Source of the DNA: an uncultured Erysipelotrichaceae bacterium
Lineage (GTDB): Bacteria > Bacillota_I > Bacilli_A > Erysipelotrichales > Erysipelotrichaceae
Reading direction: 5' to 3'
DNA: 64,000 bases
Assembly (NCBI GenBank): GCA_902761625.1
Contig: CACWLH010000003.1
Span: 1-64,000, forward strand
Below, in pieces: positions 1 to 12,796 of the stretch (its first letter is position 1; every line of letters starts with the position of its first letter). The position numbers were made by a program, and so were the translations under genes. The notes under the pieces were generated by a model. It was not told the origin of the DNA, did no database searches, and worked only from the letters and a program-made list of their open reading frames with translations.

Positions 1-487
1 CAGCTGACCCGGGAGACGGCGTCCTTTTTCATTTCATAATTCTCAAGCCGCCGCAAGCCTTCCGCGAGAGATGTGGAAGAGGAGGTCAAAAGAGCCTTTC
101 TGCTTCCGAAATCCCGGATGGAACGGTTCAGTTTTCTCGTATCCACGCCGCTGACGCCGGCAACACCGTACCGTTTCATCACTTCGCCGAGGGTGTGCGC
201 CGACCGGAAATTGGACGGCTCGTCATTATATTCCCGCACGATCAGCGCGCCGATCGACGGGGTGTCGGTCTCATAATCGTCTTCCGTCATACCGTAATTG
301 CCGATGAGAGGATAGGTCATCACTACCGCCTGATCGGTGTAGGAAGGATCGGAGAGGATCTCCTGATATCCCACCAACGAAGTATTGAACACGATCTCCA
401 GGATCTTATCGGTATCCGATCCGAAGGAATAGCCGTAATACTCCTGTCCATCCTCCAGAATGATTTTTTATCGGGTTGTTTTTTCAT
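1..487 (-). CDS. carA: Carbamoyl-phosphate synthase small subunit, 5' part, with a one-base frameshift near the start
   Basis: Reading leftward from an ATG at 487, the protein begins MKKQPDKK. The CarA reading then continues one base out of frame as IILEDGQEYYGYSF and stays open to the window edge with family motifs (NTSLVGYQEIL, DPSYTDQAVVMTYPLIGNYG, GVSGVDTRKL). The family makes carbamoyl-phosphate from glutamine, bicarbonate and ATP with CarB, for arginine and pyrimidines. The shift falls in a run of six A on the coding strand (464-469); seven A would restore the frame. In the CarA frame a TAA lies just upstream of IILEDG, so no ordinary start rescues it. The glutaminase half lies outside the window. 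It starts 10 bases after purF and is probably co-transcribed. The shift could be a sequence error, a real mutation or A-run slippage. Identification is firm; whether it is functional is not. Confidence 0.85.
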
Positions 488-497
488 AGCGATGTCC

Positions 498-5328
<4,831 letters not shown>

Positions 5329-5351
5329 ATCAATCTTCTCCTTACGTATCG

Positions 5352-6935
5352 TTATTTTCCGCTGTCGCCGTAGTTGGAAAGCACGCGGGCGCTTGGATCA
5401 TTGACATCGCAGCCTTTCCACTCTTTGTTGGGCATCCAGAAATCAGCGATCATGCCTGCCTGGCTGGGATAGTATTTTTCAAACAGTTCACGGTAAAGAA
5501 GACTCTCTTTTGTAAAAGGCGGACAGTATGTGAAAGAGGCGCACTTTTCCCTGAATTCTTCATCGGTGTAAAGCTCTTCGGCATAGGCCTTGATGTCATC
5601 GACCATGGAATGGCCGACGGCGTCGGAGAAAGCGGCCTTCTGTCTCCAGAGAATCTCATCCGGAAGGATGTGATCATCTTCAAATGCTTTTCTGAGCAGG
5701 TACTTGCCCATGTGGTACCGGTTCATTTTCAGAACCGGATCAATGGCCATGGCATAGCGGACAAATTTCAGATCGCCGAAAGGCACCCTGGCTTCCAGGG
5801 AGTTGACGGAAATACAGCGGTCAGCCCGCAGCACGTCATACATGTGCAGCTCCCTGATCCGCTTTTCCGCTTCTTTCTGAAAGGCGTTTGCGTCCGGCGC
5901 AAAATCGGTATATTTGTAGCCGAACAGTTCATCGGAGATTTCCCCCGTCAGCAGCACCCTGATATCCGTGTTTTCATGGATGTATTTGCAGACAAGGTAC
6001 ATGCCCATGGAGGCGCGGATGGTTGTGATGTCCCAGGTGCCTAGCAGCCTGACAACATCCTCGAGGGAAGAAAGAACTTCTTCCTTTGTCATGATGACTT
6101 CGGTATGGTCTGAGCCGATGTACTCAGCCGCCATGCGGGCATAGCGCAGATCAATCGCGTCGGTGTCCATACCGATGGCGAATGTGCGGATCGGCTTTCT
6201 GCTCAGCTTCTGGGCAATGGCGCACACAAGCGATGAGTCCAGGCCCCCGGAAAGCAGGAAACCGACAGGCGCGTCAGCGTCGAGACGTTTTTCAACCGCT
6301 TCACAGAGCAGTCTGTTCAGTTTATGGGAAATGGCTTCTTCATCTTTCATCGTGAACTGGCCGACAGCAGCCGGGTCGCAATAGCGGACAAACCCGTCCT
6401 TTTCACTCCAGTAGTGGCCGGGCGGAAACGGAGTGATTGTCGCGCAGAGACCCGTCAGGTTTTTCGGTTCGCTGGCAAATGCGTAAGAGCCGTCATCCAG
6501 CTTTCCGTAATACAGCGGACGGATGCCGATCGGGTCTCTTGCGGCAATGACCATGTCTTCCTTATGGTCATAGATGATCATGGCGAATTCAGCGTCGAGG
6601 GTTTTGAACAGGTCTGTTCCATATTCGTAATACAGCGGCAGGATGATTTCACAGTCCGAACCGGAGACAAGAGGATGTTCCTCCATCAGCCTTTCACGGA
6701 TGGGTCTGAAACCATAGAGTTCGCCATTGCACACGGCCAAGTCGCCGTTCATCTCAAACGGCTGCATTCCCTTTTCATCCAGTCCCATGATGGCAAGGCG
6801 GTGGAATCCCATCCAGCCTTTTTGAAATTCAATGAGCCGGCTCATGTCCGGACCTCTGGATCTGGTTTCCTCAAAACATTCTTTCAGCTTGTCATAAGGA
6901 ACATCTTTTGACAGTACAGTGAAGATTGAACACAT
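5352..6935 (-). CDS. asnB: Asparagine synthase (glutamine-hydrolysing), AsnB type
   Basis: AsnB forms asparagine from aspartate, ATP and glutamine. The start at 6935 gives MCSIFTVLSKD, leaving catalytic Cys2 of the class II glutaminase domain at the N-terminus, and has a strong SD (GGAGGTG) at correct spacing; longer upstream reading would bury the Cys. The synthetase domain has the pyrophosphate loop GFLLSGGLDSSLVCAIA, and GEISDELFGYKY follows. At 527 aa it is close to E. coli AsnB. It is the first gene of the leftward amidotransferase run (glmS follows after 23 bases) and lies directly behind a T-box with an Asn specifier codon, which independently supports the assignment. Codon and base composition look closer to the Amt gene than to glmS. 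Confidence 0.96.
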   Translation of the reverse strand: MCSIFTVLSKDVPYDKLKECFEETRSRGPDMSRLIEFQKGWMGFHRLAIMGLDEKGMQPFEMNGDLAVCNGELYGFRPIRERLMEEHPLVSGSDCEIILPLYYEYGTDLFKTLDAEFAMIIYDHKEDMVIAARDPIGIRPLYYGKLDDGSYAFASEPKNLTGLCATITPFPPGHYWSEKDGFVRYCDPAAVGQFTMKDEEAISHKLNRLLCEAVEKRLDADAPVGFLLSGGLDSSLVCAIAQKLSRKPIRTFAIGMDTDAIDLRYARMAAEYIGSDHTEVIMTKEEVLSSLEDVVRLLGTWDITTIRASMGMYLVCKYIHENTDIRVLLTGEISDELFGYKYTDFAPDANAFQKEAEKRIRELHMYDVLRADRCISVNSLEARVPFGDLKFVRYAMAIDPVLKMNRYHMGKYLLRKAFEDDHILPDEILWRQKAAFSDAVGHSMVDDIKAYAEELYTDEEFREKCASFTYCPPFTKESLLYRELFEKYYPSQAGMIADFWMPNKEWKGCDVNDPSARVLSNYGDSGK

Positions 6936-7212
6936 AAAACGGCACCTCCGGTATCGGCAGTCATCCTGAAATGATTCAGGACGAAGGCTGCCTCTCCGTG
7001 GTGCCACCTGATTTGCTTCTCATAGGTTCCATCAAACCTTTGCGGGGATAACGTGCCGCTCTTCACGCCTTCCCTACTGATCACCTTTGACGTTCAGGTC
7101 GGACTTGGAAGTGTTTTTCCATACCGGTTTCATGCGGGATTCCCACCAGCGCCCGCTCTCTTGAAATGAAATAACGGATGTACTCCTCTTCCGCTCCGCT
7201 TTTTTTGTATAC
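6936..7212 (-). promoter_or_regulatory. T-box leader of asnB, asparagine specifier AAC, possibly translational
   Basis: On the minus strand the leader contains the AGAGAG/GGTGG stem I features, a specifier loop GGAAAAACACTTCC with AAC (Asn) at 7115-7113, and the T-box core GGTGGCACCACGG at 7008-6996. The specifier matches the downstream gene. A hairpin at 6956-6992 (inner stem TCCTGAA/TTCAGGA) follows the core but has no U-tract. The core GGCACC (7000-7005) is exactly complementary to GGTGCC (6941-6946), which overlaps the asnB SD. This suggests uncharged tRNA-Asn frees the ribosome binding site rather than preventing termination. T-box identity is well supported; the translational mode is inference. 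Confidence 0.88.
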
Positions 7213-7216
7213 ATGC

Positions 7217-7246
7217 ATTCTATCTTCAGTTCCGCCTTCCCGTCAA
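7217..7246 (-). promoter_or_regulatory. Probable sigma-A promoter of the asnB operon
   Basis: On the minus strand there is TTGACG (7246-7241), an 18-base spacer and TAGAAT (7222-7217), placed immediately upstream of the T-box leader and facing leftward. Confidence 0.7.
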
Positions 7247-7381
7247 TCTTTTTTCATTTATTTTCTGAAATTTATTTGATTTTCTTTCATTCTATGAAAA
7301 TTGTTTCTTTCTGTCTCCTTAATAAGGAAAGATGGTCCGTCCAGACAGAAAAGCAGAGAATTCAAGTCTGAAAAAAAGACG

Positions 7382-7410
7382 TTGACACCGTTTGATGCGG
7401 TGTGTAAAAT
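7382..7410 (+). promoter_or_regulatory. Probable sigma-A promoter of the Amt-PII gene
   Basis: TTGACA (7382-7387), a 17-base spacer and TAAAAT (7405-7410) form a near-consensus promoter facing the ammonium transporter. It is back to back with the asnB promoter, about 135 bases away. Confidence 0.8.
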
Positions 7411-7420
7411 GTGGGCATTG

Positions 7421-7457
7421 AGGCAAGGGTGCCCAACGGGTGCCCCTGCCTTTTCTT
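7421..7457 (+). terminator. Terminator-like hairpin at the 5' end of the Amt-PII transcript
   Basis: AGGCAAGGG (7421-7429) pairs with CCCCTGCCT (7443-7451) with one mismatch, and CCC/GGG (7432-7434/7438-7440) forms an inner stem. It is followed by TTTTCTT. It lies a few bases after the expected transcription start and about 75 bases before the Amt start, so it may be an attenuator or a 5' stabilising stem. Confidence 0.6.
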
Positions 7458-7533
7458 GTAAAAAGGCCGGCGGAAACCCTGAATTCACAGCTGTGAAAGT
7501 CTTTCTTTCATATAAATTCAGGAGGATGGAAAT

Positions 7534-9282
7534 ATGGATGAAACATTGCGGACACTCGTAAGCACGGAAGTATTCAGTGTCTGGTTCCTGGCCGGAGCAG
7601 CGCTGGTATTCTGGATGCAGGCCGGATTTGCCATGGTCGAGGCAGGCTTCACAAGAGCCAAAAACACCGGCAACATTCTGATGAAGAACCTGATGGATTT
7701 CTGCATCGGAACAATCGTCTTCATACTGATCGGGTATGGCCTTCTTATGGGAGAAGATCTTGCCGGCTTCATCGGCAGACCCGGCTTCGATCTGTTAACC
7801 GCCTATCAGGGATTTGATTATTCGGCCTTTGTCTTCAACCTTGTCTTCTGTGCCACCACCGCGACGATTGTCTCAGGCGCGATGGCGGAAAGGACAAAGT
7901 TCCTGTCATACTGTGTCTATTCTGCTGTCATTTCAGCTTTGATCTATCCCATTGAGGCGCACTGGATCTGGGGCGGCGGCTGGCTTTCACAGATCGGCTT
8001 CCATGATTTTGCCGGCTCCTGTGCAATTCATATGGTCGGCGGCATCTCCGCCTTGATCGGCGCAAAGATTCTGGGACCAAGAATCGGTAAATACCAGAAG
8101 GATCAGGATGGAAAGATCATCAAGGTCAACGCGATTCCCGGTCACAACATCACCTTTGGCGCCCTTGGCTGCTTCATCCTCTGGGTGGGCTGGTACGGAT
8201 TCAACGGTGCCGCTGCCACTGATGTTCCGCAGCTGGGATCGATCTTTCTGACGACAACGATCGCCCCTTCCGCGGCAACGGTCGTCTGCATGATTTACAC
8301 ATGGCTGCGCTATGGCAAACCGGATGTGTCAATGTGCCTGAACGCCTCGCTGGCGGGTCTGGTCGCGATCACAGCCGGATGCGACGTCACCGACGCCTTC
8401 GGTTCACTGATCATCGGAACCGTCGCGGGTCTGCTGGTTGTCTTTGGCGTCTGGCTGCTTGACTGTGTGCTTCATATTGACGATCCTGTCGGTGCTGTCG
8501 CGGTGCATTGCTGCAACGGCTTCTGGGGAACAATCGCTGTCGGTCTGTTCGCGACTGACGCCGCTCCCGCCTATGGCATCGCCGATGCCTCATCAACCGT
8601 CATGACCGGATTGTTCTATGGCGGCGGATTCAAACTGCTGGGCATTCAGCTGACGGGCGTGCTGTCAGTGGCTGCCTGGACATTTGTCACAATGACTGCT
8701 GTCTTCTTCGCCATCAAGGCGGTCTTCGGTCTGCGTGTCAGTGAAGAAGAGGAAAGACTCGGTCTTGACGTCACTGAACACGGTCTTGCCAGTGCCTATG
8801 CCGGCTTTGCCATGGTTCCGGAATATCTGGAGGAAAACCTTCCTGTCGTGACAGAAACAGTGCCTGTCTATACTGAAAATGAACCGGCTGTCATCCATGT
8901 GCAAAAAGAACATGAACCGGGCACACCGAAGATTTCCAAGGTCGAAATCATCTGCCGCGAGGCCTCTGTGGAAGCATTGAAAAACGCCCTTGTCAACATC
9001 GGCATCACCGGCATGACAATCACCCACGTTCTTGGCTGCGGCGTGCAGAAAGGCAGGCCGGAGTATTACAGAGGAATCGCCACGGAAGCCAGCCTGCTTC
9101 CCAAGGTGCAGTTCGATATAGTCGTTTCCAAAGTGCCTGTGCGCACAGTCATTGAAACCGCCAAAAAAGTTCTCTACACCGGTCATATCGGAGACGGAAA
9201 GATCTTTGTATATGACGTTGAGAATGTCATCAAGGTCCGTACATCCGAAGAAGGCTATGACGCCCTCCAGGATGTTGAATAG
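7534..9282 (+). CDS. amt: Ammonium transporter fused to a P-II signal protein
   Basis: This 582-aa membrane protein has an N-terminal Amt channel of about 400 residues. It contains the ammonium-channel twin histidines in AIHMVGG and VAVHCCNGFWG and the DPVGA motif. A charged linker (about 405-465) is followed by a complete P-II domain (466-582). The P-II part has the T-loop GCGVQKGRPEYYRG, with a Tyr at about residue 512 equivalent to the uridylylation site, and the C-terminal signature TGHIGDGKIFVY. P-II proteins normally dock on Amt as a separate GlnK and block it when nitrogen is plentiful; fusion makes that gate intramolecular. SD AGGAGG precedes the ATG. It is divergent from the glutamine amidotransferase run, fitting a nitrogen-supply role. 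Confidence 0.96.
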   Translation: MDETLRTLVSTEVFSVWFLAGAALVFWMQAGFAMVEAGFTRAKNTGNILMKNLMDFCIGTIVFILIGYGLLMGEDLAGFIGRPGFDLLTAYQGFDYSAFVFNLVFCATTATIVSGAMAERTKFLSYCVYSAVISALIYPIEAHWIWGGGWLSQIGFHDFAGSCAIHMVGGISALIGAKILGPRIGKYQKDQDGKIIKVNAIPGHNITFGALGCFILWVGWYGFNGAAATDVPQLGSIFLTTTIAPSAATVVCMIYTWLRYGKPDVSMCLNASLAGLVAITAGCDVTDAFGSLIIGTVAGLLVVFGVWLLDCVLHIDDPVGAVAVHCCNGFWGTIAVGLFATDAAPAYGIADASSTVMTGLFYGGGFKLLGIQLTGVLSVAAWTFVTMTAVFFAIKAVFGLRVSEEEERLGLDVTEHGLASAYAGFAMVPEYLEENLPVVTETVPVYTENEPAVIHVQKEHEPGTPKISKVEIICREASVEALKNALVNIGITGMTITHVLGCGVQKGRPEYYRGIATEASLLPKVQFDIVVSKVPVRTVIETAKKVLYTGHIGDGKIFVYDVENVIKVRTSEEGYDALQDVE

Positions 9283-9319
9283 TCCTGAATTCTTACGGAC
9301 ACATACTCGCATGTGCAAG

Positions 9320-9344
9320 ACCGCCCTGTCCCGGGCGGTTTTGC
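9320..9344 (+). terminator. Terminator of the Amt-PII gene
   Basis: ACCGCCC (9320-9326) and GGGCGGT (9333-9339) form a 7-bp stem followed by TTTT, 37 bases after the stop codon. Confidence 0.85.
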
Positions 9345-9836
9345 CGTTTCATCAGATGAGGTTCTTCTGCATTCATGTTCCAACAATGAAGAGCAGAAAT
9401 AACGACTAAAAGTGAAGATACGTGCAGGATTCGTTTAGCTTCCGTGAAAGTATTGCTTCATAGTCCAACAATAAAAACACAGAAAGCCCTGGAAACAGGG
9501 TCTTTTCTGTTTGCTTTGACACTAACTATTTAGCGATACTGCAATTATTTGCAAAACTTGTATAACAACCATTAAATCTAAAGGTGTCTTAAATATAACA
9601 ATAAGGATCATTTATGTTGCTTTTGTTCAAAATCAATCACATAAGTCAGCAATGTTCTCAAACACCGCTGACAGGTAAGAGTCGGTTCTTTCAGAGTACA
9701 GGATTTTGCTCTACCTGCACCAAACAACGTTTTGTTTTTCTCACGTTTTATGGAATTTCAGTTTCCATTGAATTGGCATATAACACTTACGTGTTATTAT
9801 AATAATGCAACGATGTTTTGCATGGGGGAATATGGT
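9343..9836. other. Gene-free, AT-rich stretch at the left side of the integrative element
   Basis: No convincing gene is seen over about 490 bases. The stretch holds a terminator-like hairpin (GCCCTG/CAGGGT with a GAAA loop at about 9486-9501, flanked by A and T runs), an AT-rich segment (15 of 60 bases G or C at 9541-9600), and at its right end a promoter with a palindrome. A clear base-composition change relative to the Amt gene begins here. No copy of the tRNA-Ala 3' end, which would mark an attachment site, was found by eye. Confidence 0.5.
9773..9803 (+). promoter_or_regulatory. Promoter with abutting palindrome upstream of the 258-aa gene
   Basis: ATAACAC (9780-9786), a four-base loop and GTGTTAT (9791-9797) make a perfect 7-bp inverted repeat that ends directly at a consensus TATAAT (9798-9803). 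TTGGCA at 9773-9778 is a possible -35 with a 19-base spacer. The arrangement looks like an operator inside a promoter. Confidence 0.6.
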
Positions 9837-10613
9837 ATGAAGTTGCCTTTAAAGAAAAAGCTGAGCATCGATTTTTGGCAGTCTAACTATGATCGCCTAG
9901 ATACGTTTATCAGTTCGCTTGAAACGGTTGCCCCGAACACTGTGATAAACAAAGGCTACATCGTCAATTATCTGGTGGAATCCGTCATCGACATTGATGA
10001 CACTGTCCGCGAGGAGTTATATGCATTCTGCTATGACCAGATGAAAACTTACTATGCTGAAGCCGAGAAGTCACAGGGATTTGAAAAAGCTGATCGGAAT
10101 AATAAAGCACAGCAATACGAAAAACTTGTCAATCTGTTTAACAACTTCCGGTCATACCAGAATCCTCCAAAGCAGAAGCAGCCGATGAAGCGCATCGACC
10201 TGAAAGAAGGTTATGTGGTCTTTCCTGCTGACTGGATTATTATTGAAACAGTGAAGCCCAGTCAGTGCCGGAACGTTTATGTCATTGAAATCCGTGACCG
10301 TAAAAATCAGTATCATGCGCCGCATTTTCTGGTGTTAGGAAATGTACCATGTGACAAACTCGACGATTACTATTCAGAACAGATTTATCGGAAATGTACT
10401 GAAGCTTATCCTGAATTCGCAAAATGGATGAGTATGCAGGTCGATCCGGTTTACGGGGAAAGAAATGAGAATGGCGCACGCAAATTGCTGAATGCAGAGG
10501 AGTTCGATAATTCCCCTGCCATCAGTATCTTCCAGCTGCCGGAATTCGGAGACAATAAAGTCGGAGAATATCCGTTTGGTGCAATGCTCGTACCAAACAA
10601 GAAAGAGCAGTGA
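9837..10613 (+). CDS. Hypothetical protein of the integrative element (258 aa)
   Basis: I do not recognise a family. The start MKLPLKKKL is preferred because GGGGGA sits seven bases upstream; an open frame extends further 5' but without an SD. The protein is soluble, with no signal peptide or membrane segment. The N-terminal part (LSIDFWQSNYDRLDTFISSL, then INKGYIVNYLVES) could be a small helical DNA-binding unit of ribbon-helix-helix type, but that is a guess. A charged helical stretch (about 70-110) and a mixed C-terminal domain follow. Its position behind a palindrome-covered promoter and before excisionase and integrase genes suggests an element-encoded accessory or regulatory protein. 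Confidence 0.7.
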   Translation: MKLPLKKKLSIDFWQSNYDRLDTFISSLETVAPNTVINKGYIVNYLVESVIDIDDTVREELYAFCYDQMKTYYAEAEKSQGFEKADRNNKAQQYEKLVNLFNNFRSYQNPPKQKQPMKRIDLKEGYVVFPADWIIIETVKPSQCRNVYVIEIRDRKNQYHAPHFLVLGNVPCDKLDDYYSEQIYRKCTEAYPEFAKWMSMQVDPVYGERNENGARKLLNAEEFDNSPAISIFQLPEFGDNKVGEYPFGAMLVPNKKEQ

Positions 10614-10615
10614 AA

Positions 10616-10783
10616 ATGAAAGACAAAAATACAGAAAAACGAATCGAGTCAAAAGATGGCAAGCTCTTCTGCATGTACAGAATTGCAGAAGACGGCAGCC
10701 GGATCCTTGTGGCTAAGAACTGCGAAATCCTTTTGGATGAGCTGTTACAGCAGGTGTATAACCGCGAAAGAACTACTGGTTGA
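10616..10783 (+). CDS. Small hypothetical protein (55 aa)
   Basis: A short frame starting MKDKNTEKRIESKDGK begins two bases after the previous stop, which suggests translational coupling. The protein is charged with a C-terminal helix (CEILLDELLQQVYNR) and no recognisable domain. Beyond its stop another frame reads LLPHQVFLQQNDLYDLAEHIQ before a stop, so the gene may once have been longer and be frameshifted. No function can be assigned. Confidence 0.45.
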   Translation: MKDKNTEKRIESKDGKLFCMYRIAEDGSRILVAKNCEILLDELLQQVYNRERTTG

Positions 10784-10955
10784 TCCTGCTGCCGCACCAG
10801 GTCTTCCTGCAGCAGAACGACTTATATGACCTTGCAGAACACATCCAGTGAAGGTAATATACGTTCCACTGCTGATCAACAGAGAATACCGGTCTATAAA
10901 TATTGATATTTGTTTTTGAGTAAACCTTTATGGCATGGAACCCATAATGAGTAAT

Positions 10956-11009
10956 ACCGGAACAGATAACGCACTGTTTTATATACAGTCTGTATCTGTC
11001 CGGTTTTTG
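10956..11009 (+). terminator. Long-stem terminator before the excisionase gene
   Basis: A long interrupted stem (ACCGG..ACAGATA..ACTGT pairing with ACAGT..TATCTGT..CCGGT) is followed by TTTTTG. It would end the transcript of the two preceding genes. Confidence 0.75.
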
Positions 11010-11056
11010 TTTTCCGGTCAGTTACACATATCAGTAATCGAAATAAGGAGGTTACC

Positions 11057-11287
11057 ATGGAAATTAAATTACTGACAACAAAAGAAGTTGCAGAAAAACT
11101 GCATTGCTCCACCCATCAAGTCGCGCATCTGCGCCAGCACGGACTGATCCGCGGCACCCGTTTTGCCAAATACTGGATGTATTCAGAAGAGGATATCAAT
11201 AACTTTATCCTCAAGAATCTTGGCCAGGACTTCTGGCATTTCAGGGAATTAACACCGGAGGCCGCAAGAAAAAAATACGCTGTCTGA
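11057..11287 (+). CDS. Excisionase / MerR-like helix-turn-helix protein
   Basis: The 76-aa protein starts MEIKLLTTKEVAEKLHCS, a winged-helix DNA-binding motif typical of Xis-type recombination directionality factors and helix-turn-helix domain 17 proteins (TTKEVAEKLHCSTHQVAHLR). SD AAGGAGG lies upstream. It directly precedes the tyrosine integrase, the usual order in Tn916-like and related integrative elements. The likely role is to bend the attachment site DNA and favour excision; regulation of the element is an alternative. Confidence 0.8.
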   Translation: MEIKLLTTKEVAEKLHCSTHQVAHLRQHGLIRGTRFAKYWMYSEEDINNFILKNLGQDFWHFRELTPEAARKKYAV

Positions 11288-11375
11288 TAATCAGACGGCA
11301 ACGCACAAAGAAACAGTAATTTAGCATTTAAGCAGCAATATCTCTTCCTTTTATCAATCCAGGAGGCTATCGATC

Positions 11376-12721
11376 ATGGAAAAAGAAAAATTCATCTATG
11401 AAAGAAAGAGTACCGTCAAAGGAAGAGAAGACAAAACAGTTGCATATGTCGTTCAGATACCCTATTACGAGCATGACGGCAATTCAAAGAAACGGAAACA
11501 GTACGTCAGAAATTTCAAAGTCAGTGATTATATTACTGCTGCAACAGCTTTGAAGGCGGCGGCCCGGGAACGCGACCGCATGATTCCCCTGCTGAAAGGC
11601 ATTCAGGAAATACGCTACGACAGCGCCATGGACTATACCGCGGATGAGATCCTGTCACTTCTTCCCGCCGGAATGAGAATAGTCATTCTGGCTGAAATGG
11701 AAAAGAAACACGAGAACATTGCTTATGAAAACCATACAGTTCAGGAGCTTTTCGACCTGATTCCCGCACACTACAGCCGGCGCAAAAGAACATATCGGCA
11801 TATGGGTTTCCAATATAAAATCTATATTCAGGAAAAATACGCAGATAAGCTGATAACGGAAATAACTGTTGCGGATGTACTGGACAGTCTGAAGAGCTGC
11901 GCATCTGTCTGCACAAGGGAATATACCAGCAAGCTGAAGAGTCTGTGGGGTAAGATCTTCGGTGTAGCCCAGATGCTTGGCATTCCGGTAACCGACTGGA
12001 GTAAGATCGTGGATCTTCCTTCTTCCGACAAACATACCCAGCGCAGTCTGACGGAACAGAACATAACAGAAGAGGACTTCCAGAAGTTCTGCGGATTTAT
12101 GGCAGAATACGGAAATTATGCACCGATTCAAAAAAAAGCGATCTTCCGCAGAGATATTGTGCTGCTGATGATTCGCTTCATGAGAATAACCGGTATACGT
12201 CTTGCCGAAGCCAGGACGATCAATCGCAGCAACATCACCTTCCGGACCGTTACCATTGATGGAAAGGATGGCACTCAGACAAGCACAGAAGTGGCAGAAG
12301 TGCGTATAGAAACGGAAATGGGATCTAATCTACATTAACTGAAATGGATGTGGTCCGTGAAACTAAAACACCGCAATCTGTGCGTACTCTGCCTGTAAGT
12401 CCGGATGGTGCAGAAATCCTCAGAGAAACAATGGCCTATCATGACTATGATATTCTCTTCTGTGATTATGGCGGCGGCTTATTGAAAACCAGCGTTGTAG
12501 ACAGTCTGCTTGCAAATGTAAGCAAAAAGTGCGGAATCAAGGTGTATGCCCTTCTGCTGAGGAAATCCTTTTCTGCCGACCTGTATGCCAATGGTGTCAA
12601 CCCGGCAGTCACAAAGAAACTGATGGGACATAAGAGTGAAGAAATGTCACTGAACGCATATGCCAGCGCATCCGACAAAGATGTTTTCGATGTAATGATG
12701 AACCGGAAATACAAAGAATAA
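11376..12721 (+). pseudogene. Tyrosine recombinase (integrase), frameshifted
   Basis: The first frame (11376-12338, 320 aa, SD CAGGAGG) carries an N-terminal AP2-like domain, a SAM-like core-binding domain (about 105-185) and the start of the catalytic domain with Arg I in TGIRLAEART. It ends at a TAA. The catalytic domain then resumes two frames away from about 12329 (VRTLPVSPDGAEILRET, LLLRKSFSADLYANGV, KLMGHKSEEMSLNAYA) to 12721. The shift therefore lies at about 12329-12338. In the second part the usual His of the HxLR box is Leu (LLLR), while the GH and the nucleophile Tyr context (LNAYA) are kept. The enzyme is probably inactive as it stands, so the element should be immobile unless helped in trans. 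Confidence 0.88.
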
Positions 12722-12729
12722 CAAAGAAA

Positions 12730-12753
12730 CTGTTTACGAATCTGTTTACGAAT
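12730..12753. repeat. Two tandem perfect copies of a 12-base repeat beside the integrase
   Basis: CTGTTTACGAAT occurs at 12730-12741 and again at 12742-12753, just after the integrase stop and before the tRNA terminator. Direct repeats in this position are often integrase or excisionase binding sites or part of the attachment region. Confidence 0.8.
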
Positions 12754-12756
12754 CAG

Positions 12757-12792
12757 GAAAAAAAGAAAAAAGCCGCATAAATCCGCGGCTTT
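12757..12792 (-). terminator. Terminator of tRNA-Ala
   Basis: On the minus strand AAAGCCGC and GCGGCTTT (12792-12785 and 12776-12769) form an 8-bp stem followed by a T-rich tract (12770-12757) directly after the tRNA. Confidence 0.85.
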
Positions 12793-12796
12793 ACAG

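Noticed and set aside
5329-5351. glmS ribozyme upstream of glmS
   Set aside because: Only 23 bases separate asnB and glmS, far too few for the ribozyme, and no match to its core was seen.
6936-7007. Longer N-terminus for asnB beginning at 7007
   Set aside because: It would bury the catalytic Cys2, lies inside the T-box core and lacks a ribosome binding site; MCSIF at 6935 with GGAGG is clearly the start.
9343-9836. Left attachment site matching the tRNA-Ala 3' end
   Set aside because: I looked for GAGCCGAAGAG or CTCGAACTCT and their complements and found none.
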